This document shows positions 8,221-16,166 of a stretch of 29,760 nt of DNA, piece by piece (the stretch's first letter is position 1; each line of letters starts with the position of its first letter). The DNA lies in NCBI GenBank assembly GCA_017442765.1, contig JAFRZC010000020.1:1-29760 (forward strand), read 5' to 3'. The stretch is from Prevotella sp. (lineage in GTDB: Bacteria; Bacteroidota; Bacteroidia; Bacteroidales; Bacteroidaceae). The notes beneath the pieces were generated by a model. The model ran no database searches, was not told the origin of the DNA, and worked only from the letters and a program-made list of their open reading frames with translations. Made by a program: the position numbers and the translations under genes.

Positions 8221-9561
8221 ATGTTAGACTTCAGCAGTAACAACAATCGTCCCTCGATACTCAACTTCGGTGACACCGAAGACCAGCACAGTATCATCAA
8301 AGTCATCGGTGTAGGCGGCGGAGGCGGAAATGCCGTGAACCACATGTACCGCGAAGGCATCCACGACGTGACCTTCGTGCTCTGCAACACCGACAACCAG
8401 GCACTCAACGACTCGCCTGTTCCCGTGCACCTGCAACTGGGCAAGGAAGGGCTCGGTGCCGGCAATAAACCCGAGAAAGCCCGCGCAGCGGCCGAGGAAA
8501 GCCTGCCCGACATTAAGGCCATGCTCGACGACGGCACGAAGATGACGTTCATCACCGCCGGCATGGGTGGAGGAACCGGAACGGGTGCCGCACCTGTCAT
8601 TGCCAAGACCTCGAAAGAGATGGGCATCCTCACCGTGGGCATCGTCACCATCCCCTTCCGCTTCGAGGGTGACCGAAAAATCGACCAAGCCCTCGACGGC
8701 GTAGAGGAGATGTCGAAGCATGTAGATGCCCTGCTTGTCATCAACAACGAGCGGCTACGCCAGATCTATCCCGACCTCTCCGTGCTCAATGCGTTCGGAA
8801 AGGCCGACGACACCCTCTCCGTCGCCGCAAAGTCAATTGCCGAGATTATCACCAATCACGGACTGATTAACCTCGACTTTAACGATGTGAAGACTGTCCT
8901 TAAAGACGGTGGCGTGGCCATCATGTCAACAGGCTACGGCGAAGGCGAGGGCCGCGTAAAGCAGGCCATCGACGACGCGCTCCACTCACCCCTGCTCAAC
9001 GAGAGCGACATCTTCAACTCCAAGAAGATACTCCTCTCCATCAACTTCTGCAACGAGAGCGGCGACAACAGCGGCCTGATGATGGAGGAGATGAACGAGA
9101 TCAACGATTTCATGGCCCGCTTCGGCAGCGACTTCGAAATCAAGTGGGGCATCGCCATCGACCCCGAACTGGGCAGAAAGGTGAAGGTCACCATTCTGGC
9201 CACCGGCTTCGGACTGGAGAACGTCGATGGCATGGACAGCCATCTTGGCCGCAAATACTCTGCCGAGGAAGCCGACCGCATTGCCCGCGAAGAGGAGAAG
9301 GCTGCCGAGCGCCAAGACCGCCGTAACCGTTACTATGGCCGCGACGGGGCTAACATTCAATACAAGCGCCGACCGCACATCTTCCTCTTCCGCGCCGAGG
9401 ATCTCGACAACGAGGATGTCATTCTCGCTGTCGAGAATACGCCGACTTACAAGCGCACGCGCCAGCTGCTGGAAGAGATACGCAACACGGCCAACGGTGG
9501 CGTACCCCAGAAGAAAGCCGACGATGCCACGGCAGTAACTGGTGTCATCAGCTTTACCTGA
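8221..9561 (+). CDS. ftsZ: Cell division protein FtsZ (tubulin-like GTPase)
   Basis: FtsZ polymerises into the Z-ring at mid-cell. The 446-residue protein shows GVGGGGGNAVNHM (residues 30-42), the tubulin signature GGGTGTG (116-122) and the synergy loop NLDFNDV (217-223) that completes the GTPase site of the next subunit. The C-terminal part carries a short charged linker rich in Arg and Glu (near RIAREEEKAAERQDRRNR) and then ENTPTYKRTRQ, which resembles the conserved FtsA-binding peptide of other FtsZ proteins but is followed by about 30 more residues ending in VISFT, so the peptide is not at the extreme end. It is the last gene of the cluster and is followed by a strong terminator. Confidence 0.97.
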   Translation: MLDFSSNNNRPSILNFGDTEDQHSIIKVIGVGGGGGNAVNHMYREGIHDVTFVLCNTDNQALNDSPVPVHLQLGKEGLGAGNKPEKARAAAEESLPDIKAMLDDGTKMTFITAGMGGGTGTGAAPVIAKTSKEMGILTVGIVTIPFRFEGDRKIDQALDGVEEMSKHVDALLVINNERLRQIYPDLSVLNAFGKADDTLSVAAKSIAEIITNHGLINLDFNDVKTVLKDGGVAIMSTGYGEGEGRVKQAIDDALHSPLLNESDIFNSKKILLSINFCNESGDNSGLMMEEMNEINDFMARFGSDFEIKWGIAIDPELGRKVKVTILATGFGLENVDGMDSHLGRKYSAEEADRIAREEEKAAERQDRRNRYYGRDGANIQYKRRPHIFLFRAEDLDNEDVILAVENTPTYKRTRQLLEEIRNTANGGVPQKKADDATAVTGVISFT

Positions 9562-9577
9562 CAAGCACTGAAAGGCA

Positions 9578-9623
9578 GAAAGAGGACTGGCGTTATTGAA
9601 AAAGTCAGTCCTCTTTCAGTTTT
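9578..9623 (+). terminator. Rho-independent terminator after ftsZ
   Basis: A perfect 12-bp stem, GAAAGAGGACTG (9578-9589) with CAGTCCTCTTTC (9606-9617), is followed by AGTTTTTC. It lies 17 bases after the ftsZ stop and ends the dcw transcript. The 3' arm overlaps the stop codon of the small gene coming the other way (9616-9909), so it may also limit read-through from that side, although no T-run follows it on the - strand. Confidence 0.85.
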
Positions 9624-9909
9624 TCAATGCCTCGCGGCACTTCACCAATGCCCACACAAACCAACCACAACAGACGGTCCGCAGCAGCAACGGCCCGTCT
9701 GTAGGGAATGCGGCGAACAGAAAGGCCACCTGCACATGCAGCAGATGCCCCATCTGCCGGTTGTCTATCTCACGCTCAAAAATACCCGAGTAATACCGCC
9801 GCAACTCCTCCGCGCCCCGGCATACCCATGTTGTCAACCGGGCAACGGCCGCACCGATGCCACACCCTGCGTCAAAACGCTTTGCTGAAAAAATTACACT
9901 GCTTTCCAT
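9616..9909 (-). CDS. Small hypothetical protein with hydrophobic C-terminal half
   Basis: I do not recognise this 97-residue protein. Codon use looks genuine, with a G/C bias in third positions like its neighbours, and it fills most of an otherwise empty 480-base gap. The N-terminal half is soluble and Arg/Glu-rich (EELRRYYSGIFEREID); the C-terminal half is hydrophobic (LLHVQVAFLFAAF, then LLLRTVCCGWFVWALV), suggesting one hairpin or two membrane segments. It starts at ATG 9909, about 40 bases from a divergent promoter shared with rnhB. Overlapping + strand frames look less protein-like. It could be a small membrane protein; no function is proposed. Confidence 0.55.
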   Translation of the reverse strand: MESSVIFSAKRFDAGCGIGAAVARLTTWVCRGAEELRRYYSGIFEREIDNRQMGHLLHVQVAFLFAAFPTDGPLLLRTVCCGWFVWALVKCREALKN

Positions 9910-9930
9910 ATCGTTTCCAATTTTTTTATT

Positions 9931-9951
9931 TATCTTTGCAGTGCAAAAATA
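9931..9951. promoter_or_regulatory. Back-to-back divergent promoter -7 boxes (rnhB and small - strand gene)
   Basis: TATCTTTG (9931-9938, + strand) matches TAnnTTTG and would serve rnhB. CAAAAATA (9944-9951) is the reverse complement of TATTTTTG, a second match facing left towards the gene at 9616-9909. Together they form an imperfect dyad, TATCTTTGCAGTGCAAAAATA, centred on 9941. Well-spaced -33 boxes are not obvious for either side, so strength is uncertain. Confidence 0.45.
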
Positions 9952-10042
9952 CCTCCGTAAATGGAAGTACTATTTCAAAACAAAAGTTTCTTTGTTAAGA
10001 AATGTTAGGTTTTAACGTTTGTTTACATAAACGAGAAAGAAA

Positions 10043-10678
10043 ATGCTGAAAAGTCATTACTACGAGGGGCTGATCGAGGCCGGATGCGACGAGGCCGGGC
10101 GCGGCTGCCTGGCCGGAAGCGTCTATGCCGCAGCCGTCATCCTGCCGCCCGACTATGAGAATGCCGACCTGAACGACTCGAAGCAGCTCACCGAGCGGCG
10201 ACGCTATCAGCTGCGCACACAGATAGAGCGCGATGCCGTGGCATGGGCGGTAGGCGTGGTTGCGCCAGAGGAAATCGACAAGATAAACATCCTACGGGCC
10301 TCCATCCTCGCCATACACCGTGCACTCGACCAGCTCAGTGTGCGACCCGAAGCACTCATCATCGACGGCAACCGCTTCACACCCTATAAGCCCCCCCTCT
10401 CATCCTCTCCCCTTCCCCACACCTGCATTGTGAAGGGCGACGGCAAGTATCTCTCCATCGCGGCGGCGAGCATCCTTGCCAAGACCTACCGCGATGACTA
10501 CATGGCACGGCTTGCCGAGGAATATCCGCAATACGACTGGCTCTCAAACAAAGGCTACCCCACCCAGAAGCACCGTGAGGCTATTCGTCGCTACGGCCCC
10601 TCACCCTACCATCGCATGTCGTTCAACCTCCTTGGCATCACCGAGCTCACGCTAAATTTCGAAGAAGCAAAAGAATAA
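10043..10678 (+). CDS. rnhB: Ribonuclease HII
   Basis: RNase HII cuts the RNA strand of RNA-DNA hybrids and nicks at single ribonucleotides embedded in DNA, starting ribonucleotide excision repair. The 211 residues contain the catalytic DEAGRG motif (Asp16, Glu17), the third acidic residue in IIDGNRF (Asp108), and [24 protein letters not shown], which includes the conserved substrate-binding and fourth acidic positions. The segment at residues 117-125 (PPLSSSPLP) is proline- and serine-rich, encoded by a C/T-only stretch, and sits where relatives as I recall them have a shorter loop. The start is ATG 10043, about 105 bases after a candidate promoter. Confidence 0.95.
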   Translation: MLKSHYYEGLIEAGCDEAGRGCLAGSVYAAAVILPPDYENADLNDSKQLTERRRYQLRTQIERDAVAWAVGVVAPEEIDKINILRASILAIHRALDQLSVRPEALIIDGNRFTPYKPPLSSSPLPHTCIVKGDGKYLSIAAASILAKTYRDDYMARLAEEYPQYDWLSNKGYPTQKHREAIRRYGPSPYHRMSFNLLGITELTLNFEEAKE

Positions 10679-10685
10679 CTATCGT

Positions 10686-10770
10686 CCCCTTCACTCCCCT
10701 TTCACTCCCCTTTCACTCCCCTTTCACTCCCCTTTCACTCCCCTTTCACTCCCCTTAAAACTCCCCTTTA
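10686..10770 (+). repeat. 11-bp tandem repeat (CCCCTTTCACT) between rnhB and the WYL regulator
   Basis: One 10-bp copy (10686-10695) is followed by five perfect copies of CCCCTTTCACT (10696-10750) and then degenerate copies to 10770. It fills almost the whole 96-base gap between rnhB and the regulator and stops 4 bases before the regulator's ATG. The unit is pure tandem DNA, prone to slippage in copy number. No other feature is seen in this gap. Confidence 0.95.
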
Positions 10771-10774
10771 GACT

Positions 10775-11677
10775 ATGCGCATGAACAAATACGGCAAGGA
10801 GCTCGACCTGCTGCTCCTGCTCACCGAGAACCACAGCTACACCGCCCAGGAGCTCGCCGACCGCCTCGGCGTCACCCGTCGCAACCTCTACTACTATCTG
10901 GAGTATCTGCGCGACAGTGGCTTTGTGCTCATCAAGAGCGGCTACCGCTACCGCCTCGACCGCTCGTCGCCCTTCTTCCGCCGGCTCCACGACAACATTG
11001 CCCTCACACGCGACGAGGCCATACACCTGCACCGTCTCTTAGACAGTGCCGAGCAGCACGACTATCAGGCGCTCACCATCAAGGCCAAGCTCGAGCGACA
11101 GTTCCACCTCGAAGAGCTCTCCGACCCCGCCGTCATGCGGCGCATGAACCGCAACATCCGCCAACTCAAGAAAGCCATTGCCGAGAAACGCATGGTCACA
11201 CTGAAAGCCTACTCCTCTCCCCATAGCCAGACTGTCGGCGACCGCATCGTAGAACCGTTCCTGCTCATGAACGGCGGCACCGACATTCGCTGCCACGAGC
11301 TGCGCACCCACGAGAACAAGACCTACAAGGTGTCGCGGGCGGCAGAGATAGAAGTGATGGACGTGCCTTGGATCTGCGAAGACCGGCATCGCGAGGTCTA
11401 TACCGACATCTTCGGCTTCTCCGGCGAGGAGCGTTTCCGTGTCAGCCTGCGTCTTGGACTGCTCTCTCACAACCTGCTGCTCGAGGAGCACCCTGCCGCC
11501 GAGCCCTTCGTCACCCCCATCGACGACAGCCATTGGCAGGCCGACATCGACGTGGTCAGCTACCGAGGCATCGGACGCTTCGTGCTCGGACTCTACGACG
11601 ACATCACCGTCCGCGGCGACAAAGGCTTCAAAGCCTACGTTGCCGACAAGATTAAACAACGAAAAGCAAGGAACTGA
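10775..11677 (+). CDS. HTH/WYL-domain transcriptional regulator
   Basis: A 300-residue regulator with an N-terminal winged helix-turn-helix (about residues 5-60; YTAQELADRLGVTRRNLYYYLEYLRDSG is the recognition region, cited here by its key parts AQELADRLGV and RRNLYYYLEYL) and a WYL domain in the middle (about 140-225, including RIVEPFLLMNGG and the C-terminal extension IGRFVLGLYDD). WYL proteins bind ligands, often nucleotides or nucleic-acid pieces, and control DNA-damage, defence or metabolic genes; the target here is unknown. It probably shares the rnhB transcript or has a promoter altered by the tandem repeat just upstream. ATG 10775 and ATG 10781 are both possible starts. Confidence 0.85.
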   Translation: MRMNKYGKELDLLLLLTENHSYTAQELADRLGVTRRNLYYYLEYLRDSGFVLIKSGYRYRLDRSSPFFRRLHDNIALTRDEAIHLHRLLDSAEQHDYQALTIKAKLERQFHLEELSDPAVMRRMNRNIRQLKKAIAEKRMVTLKAYSSPHSQTVGDRIVEPFLLMNGGTDIRCHELRTHENKTYKVSRAAEIEVMDVPWICEDRHREVYTDIFGFSGEERFRVSLRLGLLSHNLLLEEHPAAEPFVTPIDDSHWQADIDVVSYRGIGRFVLGLYDDITVRGDKGFKAYVADKIKQRKARN

Positions 11678-11680
11678 TAA

Positions 11681-11785
11681 AAATTCCCTAGGGAATTTCA
11701 GCCGAAACATGGTCTTTCGCACAAAATTCCCTAGGGAATTTCTTCCCAAGGCATAGCTTTCCGTGAAAAATTCACGTGAAAATTT
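11681..11785. repeat. Second cluster of the 43-bp palindromic repeat
   Basis: Perfect palindromes AAATTCCCTAGGGAATTT lie at 11681-11698 and 11724-11741, and a third diverged unit (AAATTCACGTGAAAATTT) at 11768-11785. The cluster sits between the WYL gene and the convergent C10 protease gene, 3 bases after one stop and 10 bases from the other, where it could stop transcription from both sides. It is nearly identical over about 85 bp to the cluster at 20591-20695, in the same orientation. Confidence 0.85.
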
Positions 11786-11795
11786 ATGCCGGTTA

Positions 11796-13496
11796 TCAAT
11801 AAGCTATTTTGCGAGTCTCATGGCCGCTTCTCACAATGAGCACGCCATGTCCCTTCATCTGGCTGAGACTGAACCCTTCGGGAGCACCCGCATAGAGTAC
11901 ATGACCGTCAAGGCTATAGACGGTCAGTCTGGTGTTCCCCTCGCCTTGTGCGAAATCGGAAACACGGTCGATACCCGTGATGATTTCCACTCCCTCGGCA
12001 TAAAACGTCACCTTCTTGTTGGCGATGCGGATGGGAATCATGTTGGCAGTGTCGCCGCCAGCCATATCGGGCAACCGCCATGTGTCGGAACCTTTGTCGC
12101 GGAAGATGACGCGCAACACGTAGTCACCATCGCCGTAGGCACTGAGCTTGCAGTTGACCGAGCCCTCAGGGTAGTATCTGTTTGACGCGAGATTGGCACT
12201 CGGCGTGGCACGGTCGCTGTTGATGTCGCCAAGCAACTGCAGCGAGGTATCGAAAATGCCGATGGTGTACTCCCAGTCCTGGGTGATGCTCGTCAGGTTG
12301 TAGATGTTGTTGGTCGTTACCGTAAAAGCCAGCGTCTTGCTCTGCGTCTTGCTCTTGCCGTCGTTGACAGTAGGCGCACTGCGCATCTGCATGAAATACT
12401 GCGGCGTGCCCGTCAGGTCGGAGCGGTTGGGCTGGATGCCGGTGATGATGGTCTGCTCGTTAATGAATGAATAAGCCTGTGGATTCATCTGCACGATGTC
12501 GTAATTACCGTTGAAGCCACCGTCCCAGCCCCAGTTCACGTGAACCATACCAGACTCGTTGTAGCCATCGACCACAAAGGCATGTCCGGCGGCATCGCTT
12601 CCCGTGCCAGTGGTCGACGACGCGCTGAAATAGATAGGCCGACCAGCCGAGAGCTCTGTCTTGATGACCTTCATCCAGTCGTCGGTCGAGGCAAAGCAGA
12701 GGCGCCACTGATGGCGGAGCGTCGAGGGCACATAGCCAAAGCGATCGGCCAGAGCCTCAACGACACGGTTGCTTTGGGCTCCGCTGCCCGCAGGCGAGTA
12801 GCTCATGCCGACGGCCGTGCCGATGTCCTTGCATATCTGCGAGATGATACCCGACGCATCGGGCGAGGCGAGGTTCTCCTCCGTTGTCGGAAACACCGCC
12901 GACCAGTCATAGCCGGTCTTGCCCGTCCGCACCTTGGGCCACTGCCAGTAGTACATAATCTGCGCCACGGCCGTAGCCACACAACCGCAGGGGCAGGGAT
13001 TGTTATTGGCGTCGAAGCAGAGTAGGTTGTAGGGTTCGTCTTGTCCGAAACTACAAGTGAGCAGCGGCGACACCGACGCCTTTGGCACGCGGCGCAACGC
13101 CGCACGCCGGTCGGGAGCCTCGGCTCGTCCGGCACGCACATCGGAAACATACCGAGTGTAGCTCTCAAGGAAGACTGCCAGTCCACAAGGCAGCTCCGCA
13201 TCCTCGTGGAAGGTTCCCGTCTCCGAATAGCCTAAGAACTCGGGGAAAGCATCGTCGCCGGCAACCAGCACAAAGCCCTTGCCGTCAGTCGCGTTGAACA
13301 CGTAGAAAGCCGGAGCCTCCGACGCATTGGCAGCCTTCATGCGCTTGCGAGCAGCAGTCGGGAGAGAGGCTTCCGACAGACGCTTACCGGGCAAAATCTT
13401 ATGGGCCGACAACAAGGCATGTTGGCGGTCAACTGGTACTGCCGTTGCAACAGCGGAAACAACTGCGAGCAGTAACGATACAAACAATTTCCTCAT
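11796..13496 (-). CDS. Secreted C10 (streptopain-like) cysteine protease, left locus
   Basis: A 566-residue exported protease of MEROPS family C10. A signal peptide spans about residues 1-19 (VVSAVATA then a cut). The pro-region (about 20-145) ends before the mature domain. The catalytic Cys is Cys172 in CGCVATAVAQIMYY; the catalytic His is His305 in GHAFVVDGY, followed by HVNWGWDGG (Asn321, Trp322), the third conserved block. The last 45 residues (VYSLDGHVLY, then GHGVLIVRSGHETRKIAY) resemble the type IX secretion tail found on exported Bacteroidetes proteins. It is the last gene of the left - strand locus, separated from the lipoprotein gene by a terminator-like hairpin. Protein substrates are inferred from the family; a match to the SusCD specificity is not known. 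Confidence 0.92.
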   Translation of the reverse strand: MRKLFVSLLLAVVSAVATAVPVDRQHALLSAHKILPGKRLSEASLPTAARKRMKAANASEAPAFYVFNATDGKGFVLVAGDDAFPEFLGYSETGTFHEDAELPCGLAVFLESYTRYVSDVRAGRAEAPDRRAALRRVPKASVSPLLTCSFGQDEPYNLLCFDANNNPCPCGCVATAVAQIMYYWQWPKVRTGKTGYDWSAVFPTTEENLASPDASGIISQICKDIGTAVGMSYSPAGSGAQSNRVVEALADRFGYVPSTLRHQWRLCFASTDDWMKVIKTELSAGRPIYFSASSTTGTGSDAAGHAFVVDGYNESGMVHVNWGWDGGFNGNYDIVQMNPQAYSFINEQTIITGIQPNRSDLTGTPQYFMQMRSAPTVNDGKSKTQSKTLAFTVTTNNIYNLTSITQDWEYTIGIFDTSLQLLGDINSDRATPSANLASNRYYPEGSVNCKLSAYGDGDYVLRVIFRDKGSDTWRLPDMAGGDTANMIPIRIANKKVTFYAEGVEIITGIDRVSDFAQGEGNTRLTVYSLDGHVLYAGAPEGFSLSQMKGHGVLIVRSGHETRKIAY

Positions 13497-13515
13497 GTTG
13501 ATTTATTCCTTTTTT

Positions 13516-13551
13516 GAAAAAAGAGGGCGTACTGGAAAGTCAGCACGCCCT
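13516..13551 (-). terminator. Terminator-like hairpin before the left C10 protease
   Basis: Read on the - strand, AGGGCGT (13551-13545) pairs with ACGCCCT (13530-13524), extended inward by CTG/CAG after one mismatch, and is followed by CTTTTTTC. It stands between the lipoprotein stop and the C10 start, only about 20 bases from the protease ATG, with no room for a promoter after it, so it probably acts as a partial terminator or attenuator. Confidence 0.7.
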
Positions 13552-13587
13552 GCTTTATTTAAACTGAAATATTATCTCAAGCAGTGC

Positions 13588-14421
13588 TTATTCTGCATAC
13601 TCAAAGTCAGACAGTGAGAAGAAGTTTGCACCAAACGAACCGGCAGAAACGGTAATCTCCAGCGGGAAGTAGAGTGCCTCTTCTTCAGAATCCCATCCAA
13701 AGAAGTAACCGTCAAGCACCTCTGCGCTCACAGCACCATAGCGAGGATGGATGTAGCCAGTGAGCCACTTCGTCACTTTCTTGCCGTCAGCATCGCAGAA
13801 GTAGAAGCCTTCTTCTTCCGTTTCCATCTCGTTGTTCCACGTATGGTCGCTCCACTTGAAGTACCAGGGAGTGCCATCGGCGAAACAATCTGCCATGCGG
13901 TACATGTCGAGAAGCTCGGAGTACTCAATCGGCTGCCGCCATGCCTGCTTGAAGAATACGGGGTCTGTGAAGGTGGCTACAGCATAGAGCTTATAGTCTT
14001 CCTTGATGACGGAGATGTTGCAGCGCGGTGAGCCAGCATCCTCCACATAGGGATTGATGAAGTCGTCGGGAACAGTGAGGACAAACGGATATGACTTGAA
14101 CATCTCGATGTTGTCTTTTACCGTAATGGTAATCTCTTTCTCGGCCTCGCCGTTGGCAAACGTTACCGAAGCGGGAACGCTAAACACATCGGAACACTGG
14201 GCGATGAGGGGAACGGTAAGCTCACCGTTGGCATTGGCACGGGCAATCTTCACCGTGAACTCATTGGCAGCCACATCGAGCACGACATTCTCTTCATCTA
14301 TGAAAGTCACATCGTAGGTTCCGGCAGGGCCGCCCTTCTGATAGTCGTCATCGTCGCCGCAAGCAACTAACATGGTTGACAGTGCTATCGTTGCAAATAA
14401 AAATATTTTGTTCAATTTCAT
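13588..14421 (-). CDS. Surface lipoprotein of the left SusCD locus (SusE/F-position)
   Basis: A 277-residue lipoprotein with a type II signal peptide and lipobox LVAC (Cys21). The acidic run GDDDD straight after the Cys fits the lipoprotein export signal that sends Bacteroidetes lipoproteins to the outer face of the cell. Residues about 30-110 look like a beta-sandwich resembling a Calx-beta or related domain (ANEFTVKIARANANGELTVP); the C-terminal part is rich in Trp, Tyr and Phe (GTPWYFKWSDHTWNNE), as in ligand-binding surface lipoproteins. It lies 52 bases downstream of susD and most likely binds substrate for the transporter. No named family was recognised with certainty. Confidence 0.82.
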   Translation of the reverse strand: MKLNKIFLFATIALSTMLVACGDDDDYQKGGPAGTYDVTFIDEENVVLDVAANEFTVKIARANANGELTVPLIAQCSDVFSVPASVTFANGEAEKEITITVKDNIEMFKSYPFVLTVPDDFINPYVEDAGSPRCNISVIKEDYKLYAVATFTDPVFFKQAWRQPIEYSELLDMYRMADCFADGTPWYFKWSDHTWNNEMETEEEGFYFCDADGKKVTKWLTGYIHPRYGAVSAEVLDGYFFGWDSEEEALYFPLEITVSAGSFGANFFSLSDFEYAE

Positions 14422-14473
14422 AATCTTTTCTGATATTTAATGAATTTCACTTTATTATGCTATGCGTTATCAC

Positions 14474-16126
14474 TTAGTCGGTTACACCGTCGCGCAGGTT
14501 AGGATTCTGTCCCGGTTCGGGAATGGCACCGCCTGTGTTGTCGATAATACCGGCATTGTTGTCCATCTCAGTCTGCGGGAAACGCATGTTCAGCCAGCCG
14601 TCGGTGGGTGCAATATTGAAGGCAAACGCATCGGGCTCATTGGTAGTGTTCGGACCGTGTGTACGTACGACGGGCTTGCCCAGACGCTTGCAGTCGAACA
14701 TGAAGAAGCCTTCGCCCCAAAGCTCTACGCGACGCTGGAACCAGATCTCGTCAACGATACCACGCACTTGCAGGTTTGCATCAACCGAGTATGCGGGGTC
14801 GCGATAAGTCTTCACGAAGTTCTCAAGCACTTGCTTGGCCTTTGCCTCGTTGCCGCTGCGAGCCAGACCCTCGGCCTGGATGAGAATCATCTCCTCAACA
14901 CGCATCAGGGGGAAGTCGTTGTTGTTGATGATAGAACCAACACCACTCTTCATGCCGAATTTGATGCTGTACAGCGGCTCAAACGCCATCTTCACCTCCT
15001 CAATGGTGAGGTTGGCGATTTCATCGCCCGTAGCTCTTTCGCCTGTATCCGGGTTTGTCCAAGTCAGGTTAGCCCAGTTCGGCGAATGCAAATCGAAGTC
15101 GAGCCACCAGTTTTTACGCAGGTCGGTGTCGGGAATCTTCGAGTAGAGCAGATAGTTAATCGTGGGCACAAGTTGGCAGGCAGGAGCATAGCCGTCGCCC
15201 GAAAAGGCACTCAGCCAGGATGAGGCTGTGCAGTAGCCGTCGATAGCGGCGAGCTCGGTGGTCACATTGATACCCCAGATCCAGTTGTGCTCGCTCAGGT
15301 TGCAGAAGGCGGGCACGCTGATCTCAGCCTGAGAAGCAGGTGTATAGCCCTGCATGGCTTTCTCGGCATCGGCGGCAGCCTCGGCAAAGTTACCCATGTA
15401 GAGGTTGGCGCGGGCACGAAGACCATAAGCCACGTTCACGTTGATTTGATCCTTGGTGGGACGATCGGCGGTCAGGTGCTCAACTGCATAGTTGAGATCT
15501 TCCATGATAGATTCCCAAACTTCCTTGACCGTTGCACGGGGATTGTTGCTGTAGTCGGTGTCGGTCTTGAGGATAGGAATACACAGATCGTCGGGATGGC
15601 TGTAGTTGAATGCGAAGTAGGGAGCCAGGGCCATGTAGGCATAGGCACGCATAGCATGGGCCTGAGCCATCTGGTTCTGCAGGTCAGGATTTTCAGTGTC
15701 TTCGGCAATACCTGCCAACACATCATTGATGATACCAATCTGACGATAGGGAATCGTGTAGCGAATAACCGGGTTGGCGTAGCTGGCATCACGGCTGCTG
15801 TATTCGCCGCAGACGCTGAACCAGTTATAGTTGTTATCGTTCATGAACATATCAGCACCCTCGAGGTCGAGCGAGAAGGCTGCCGCTATATAACCGAAGT
15901 CATCGGCGCGGGTAGTGCTGTTGGGGTATGTCTTGTGGGGCGTGGCCATGATGGAGAACATACCCAGGAAAGTAGCCTGTGCACGGTCAGGGAGAATCTC
16001 GTTGACCTCCTGGTTCTGCTCCTTGGTAAGAACGCCGGTCTCAGGGACTTGCTCGTCAATGTCGTTACATGATGCGGTGAGCAGGGCTGCACCAATCATC
16101 ACTAAGAAAAACTTATATAATTTCAT
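14474..16126 (-). CDS. SusD-like outer-membrane lipoprotein, left locus
   Basis: SusD proteins sit as lids on their partner SusC channels and capture the nutrient. This 550-residue protein has a lipoprotein signal ending in LLTASC (Cys20), a helical TPR-type scaffold (AQAHAMRAYAYMALAPYF; VAYGLRARANLYMGNFAEAA), and the C-terminal SusD blocks EEMILIQAEGLARSGNEAKA and WGEGFFMFDCKRLGKP. The length is usual. It starts 40 bases after the susC stop, so the pair is co-transcribed. It is clearly a different SusD from the one in the right-hand locus, with no long shared stretches, so the two loci should have different ligands. The ligand (glycan or peptide) cannot be told from the sequence. Confidence 0.95.
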   Translation of the reverse strand: MKLYKFFLVMIGAALLTASCNDIDEQVPETGVLTKEQNQEVNEILPDRAQATFLGMFSIMATPHKTYPNSTTRADDFGYIAAAFSLDLEGADMFMNDNNYNWFSVCGEYSSRDASYANPVIRYTIPYRQIGIINDVLAGIAEDTENPDLQNQMAQAHAMRAYAYMALAPYFAFNYSHPDDLCIPILKTDTDYSNNPRATVKEVWESIMEDLNYAVEHLTADRPTKDQINVNVAYGLRARANLYMGNFAEAAADAEKAMQGYTPASQAEISVPAFCNLSEHNWIWGINVTTELAAIDGYCTASSWLSAFSGDGYAPACQLVPTINYLLYSKIPDTDLRKNWWLDFDLHSPNWANLTWTNPDTGERATGDEIANLTIEEVKMAFEPLYSIKFGMKSGVGSIINNNDFPLMRVEEMILIQAEGLARSGNEAKAKQVLENFVKTYRDPAYSVDANLQVRGIVDEIWFQRRVELWGEGFFMFDCKRLGKPVVRTHGPNTTNEPDAFAFNIAPTDGWLNMRFPQTEMDNNAGIIDNTGGAIPEPGQNPNLRDGVTD

Positions 16127-16166
16127 ATTCTTTCGTTGTTTATCGTTTTTTCCGTTTTAAGCTGAA

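Noticed and set aside
9596..9998. Short + strand frames between ftsZ and rnhB
   Set aside because: They run through the ftsZ terminator or the rnhB promoter and have no coding character; the - strand frame at 9616-9909 is the better candidate.
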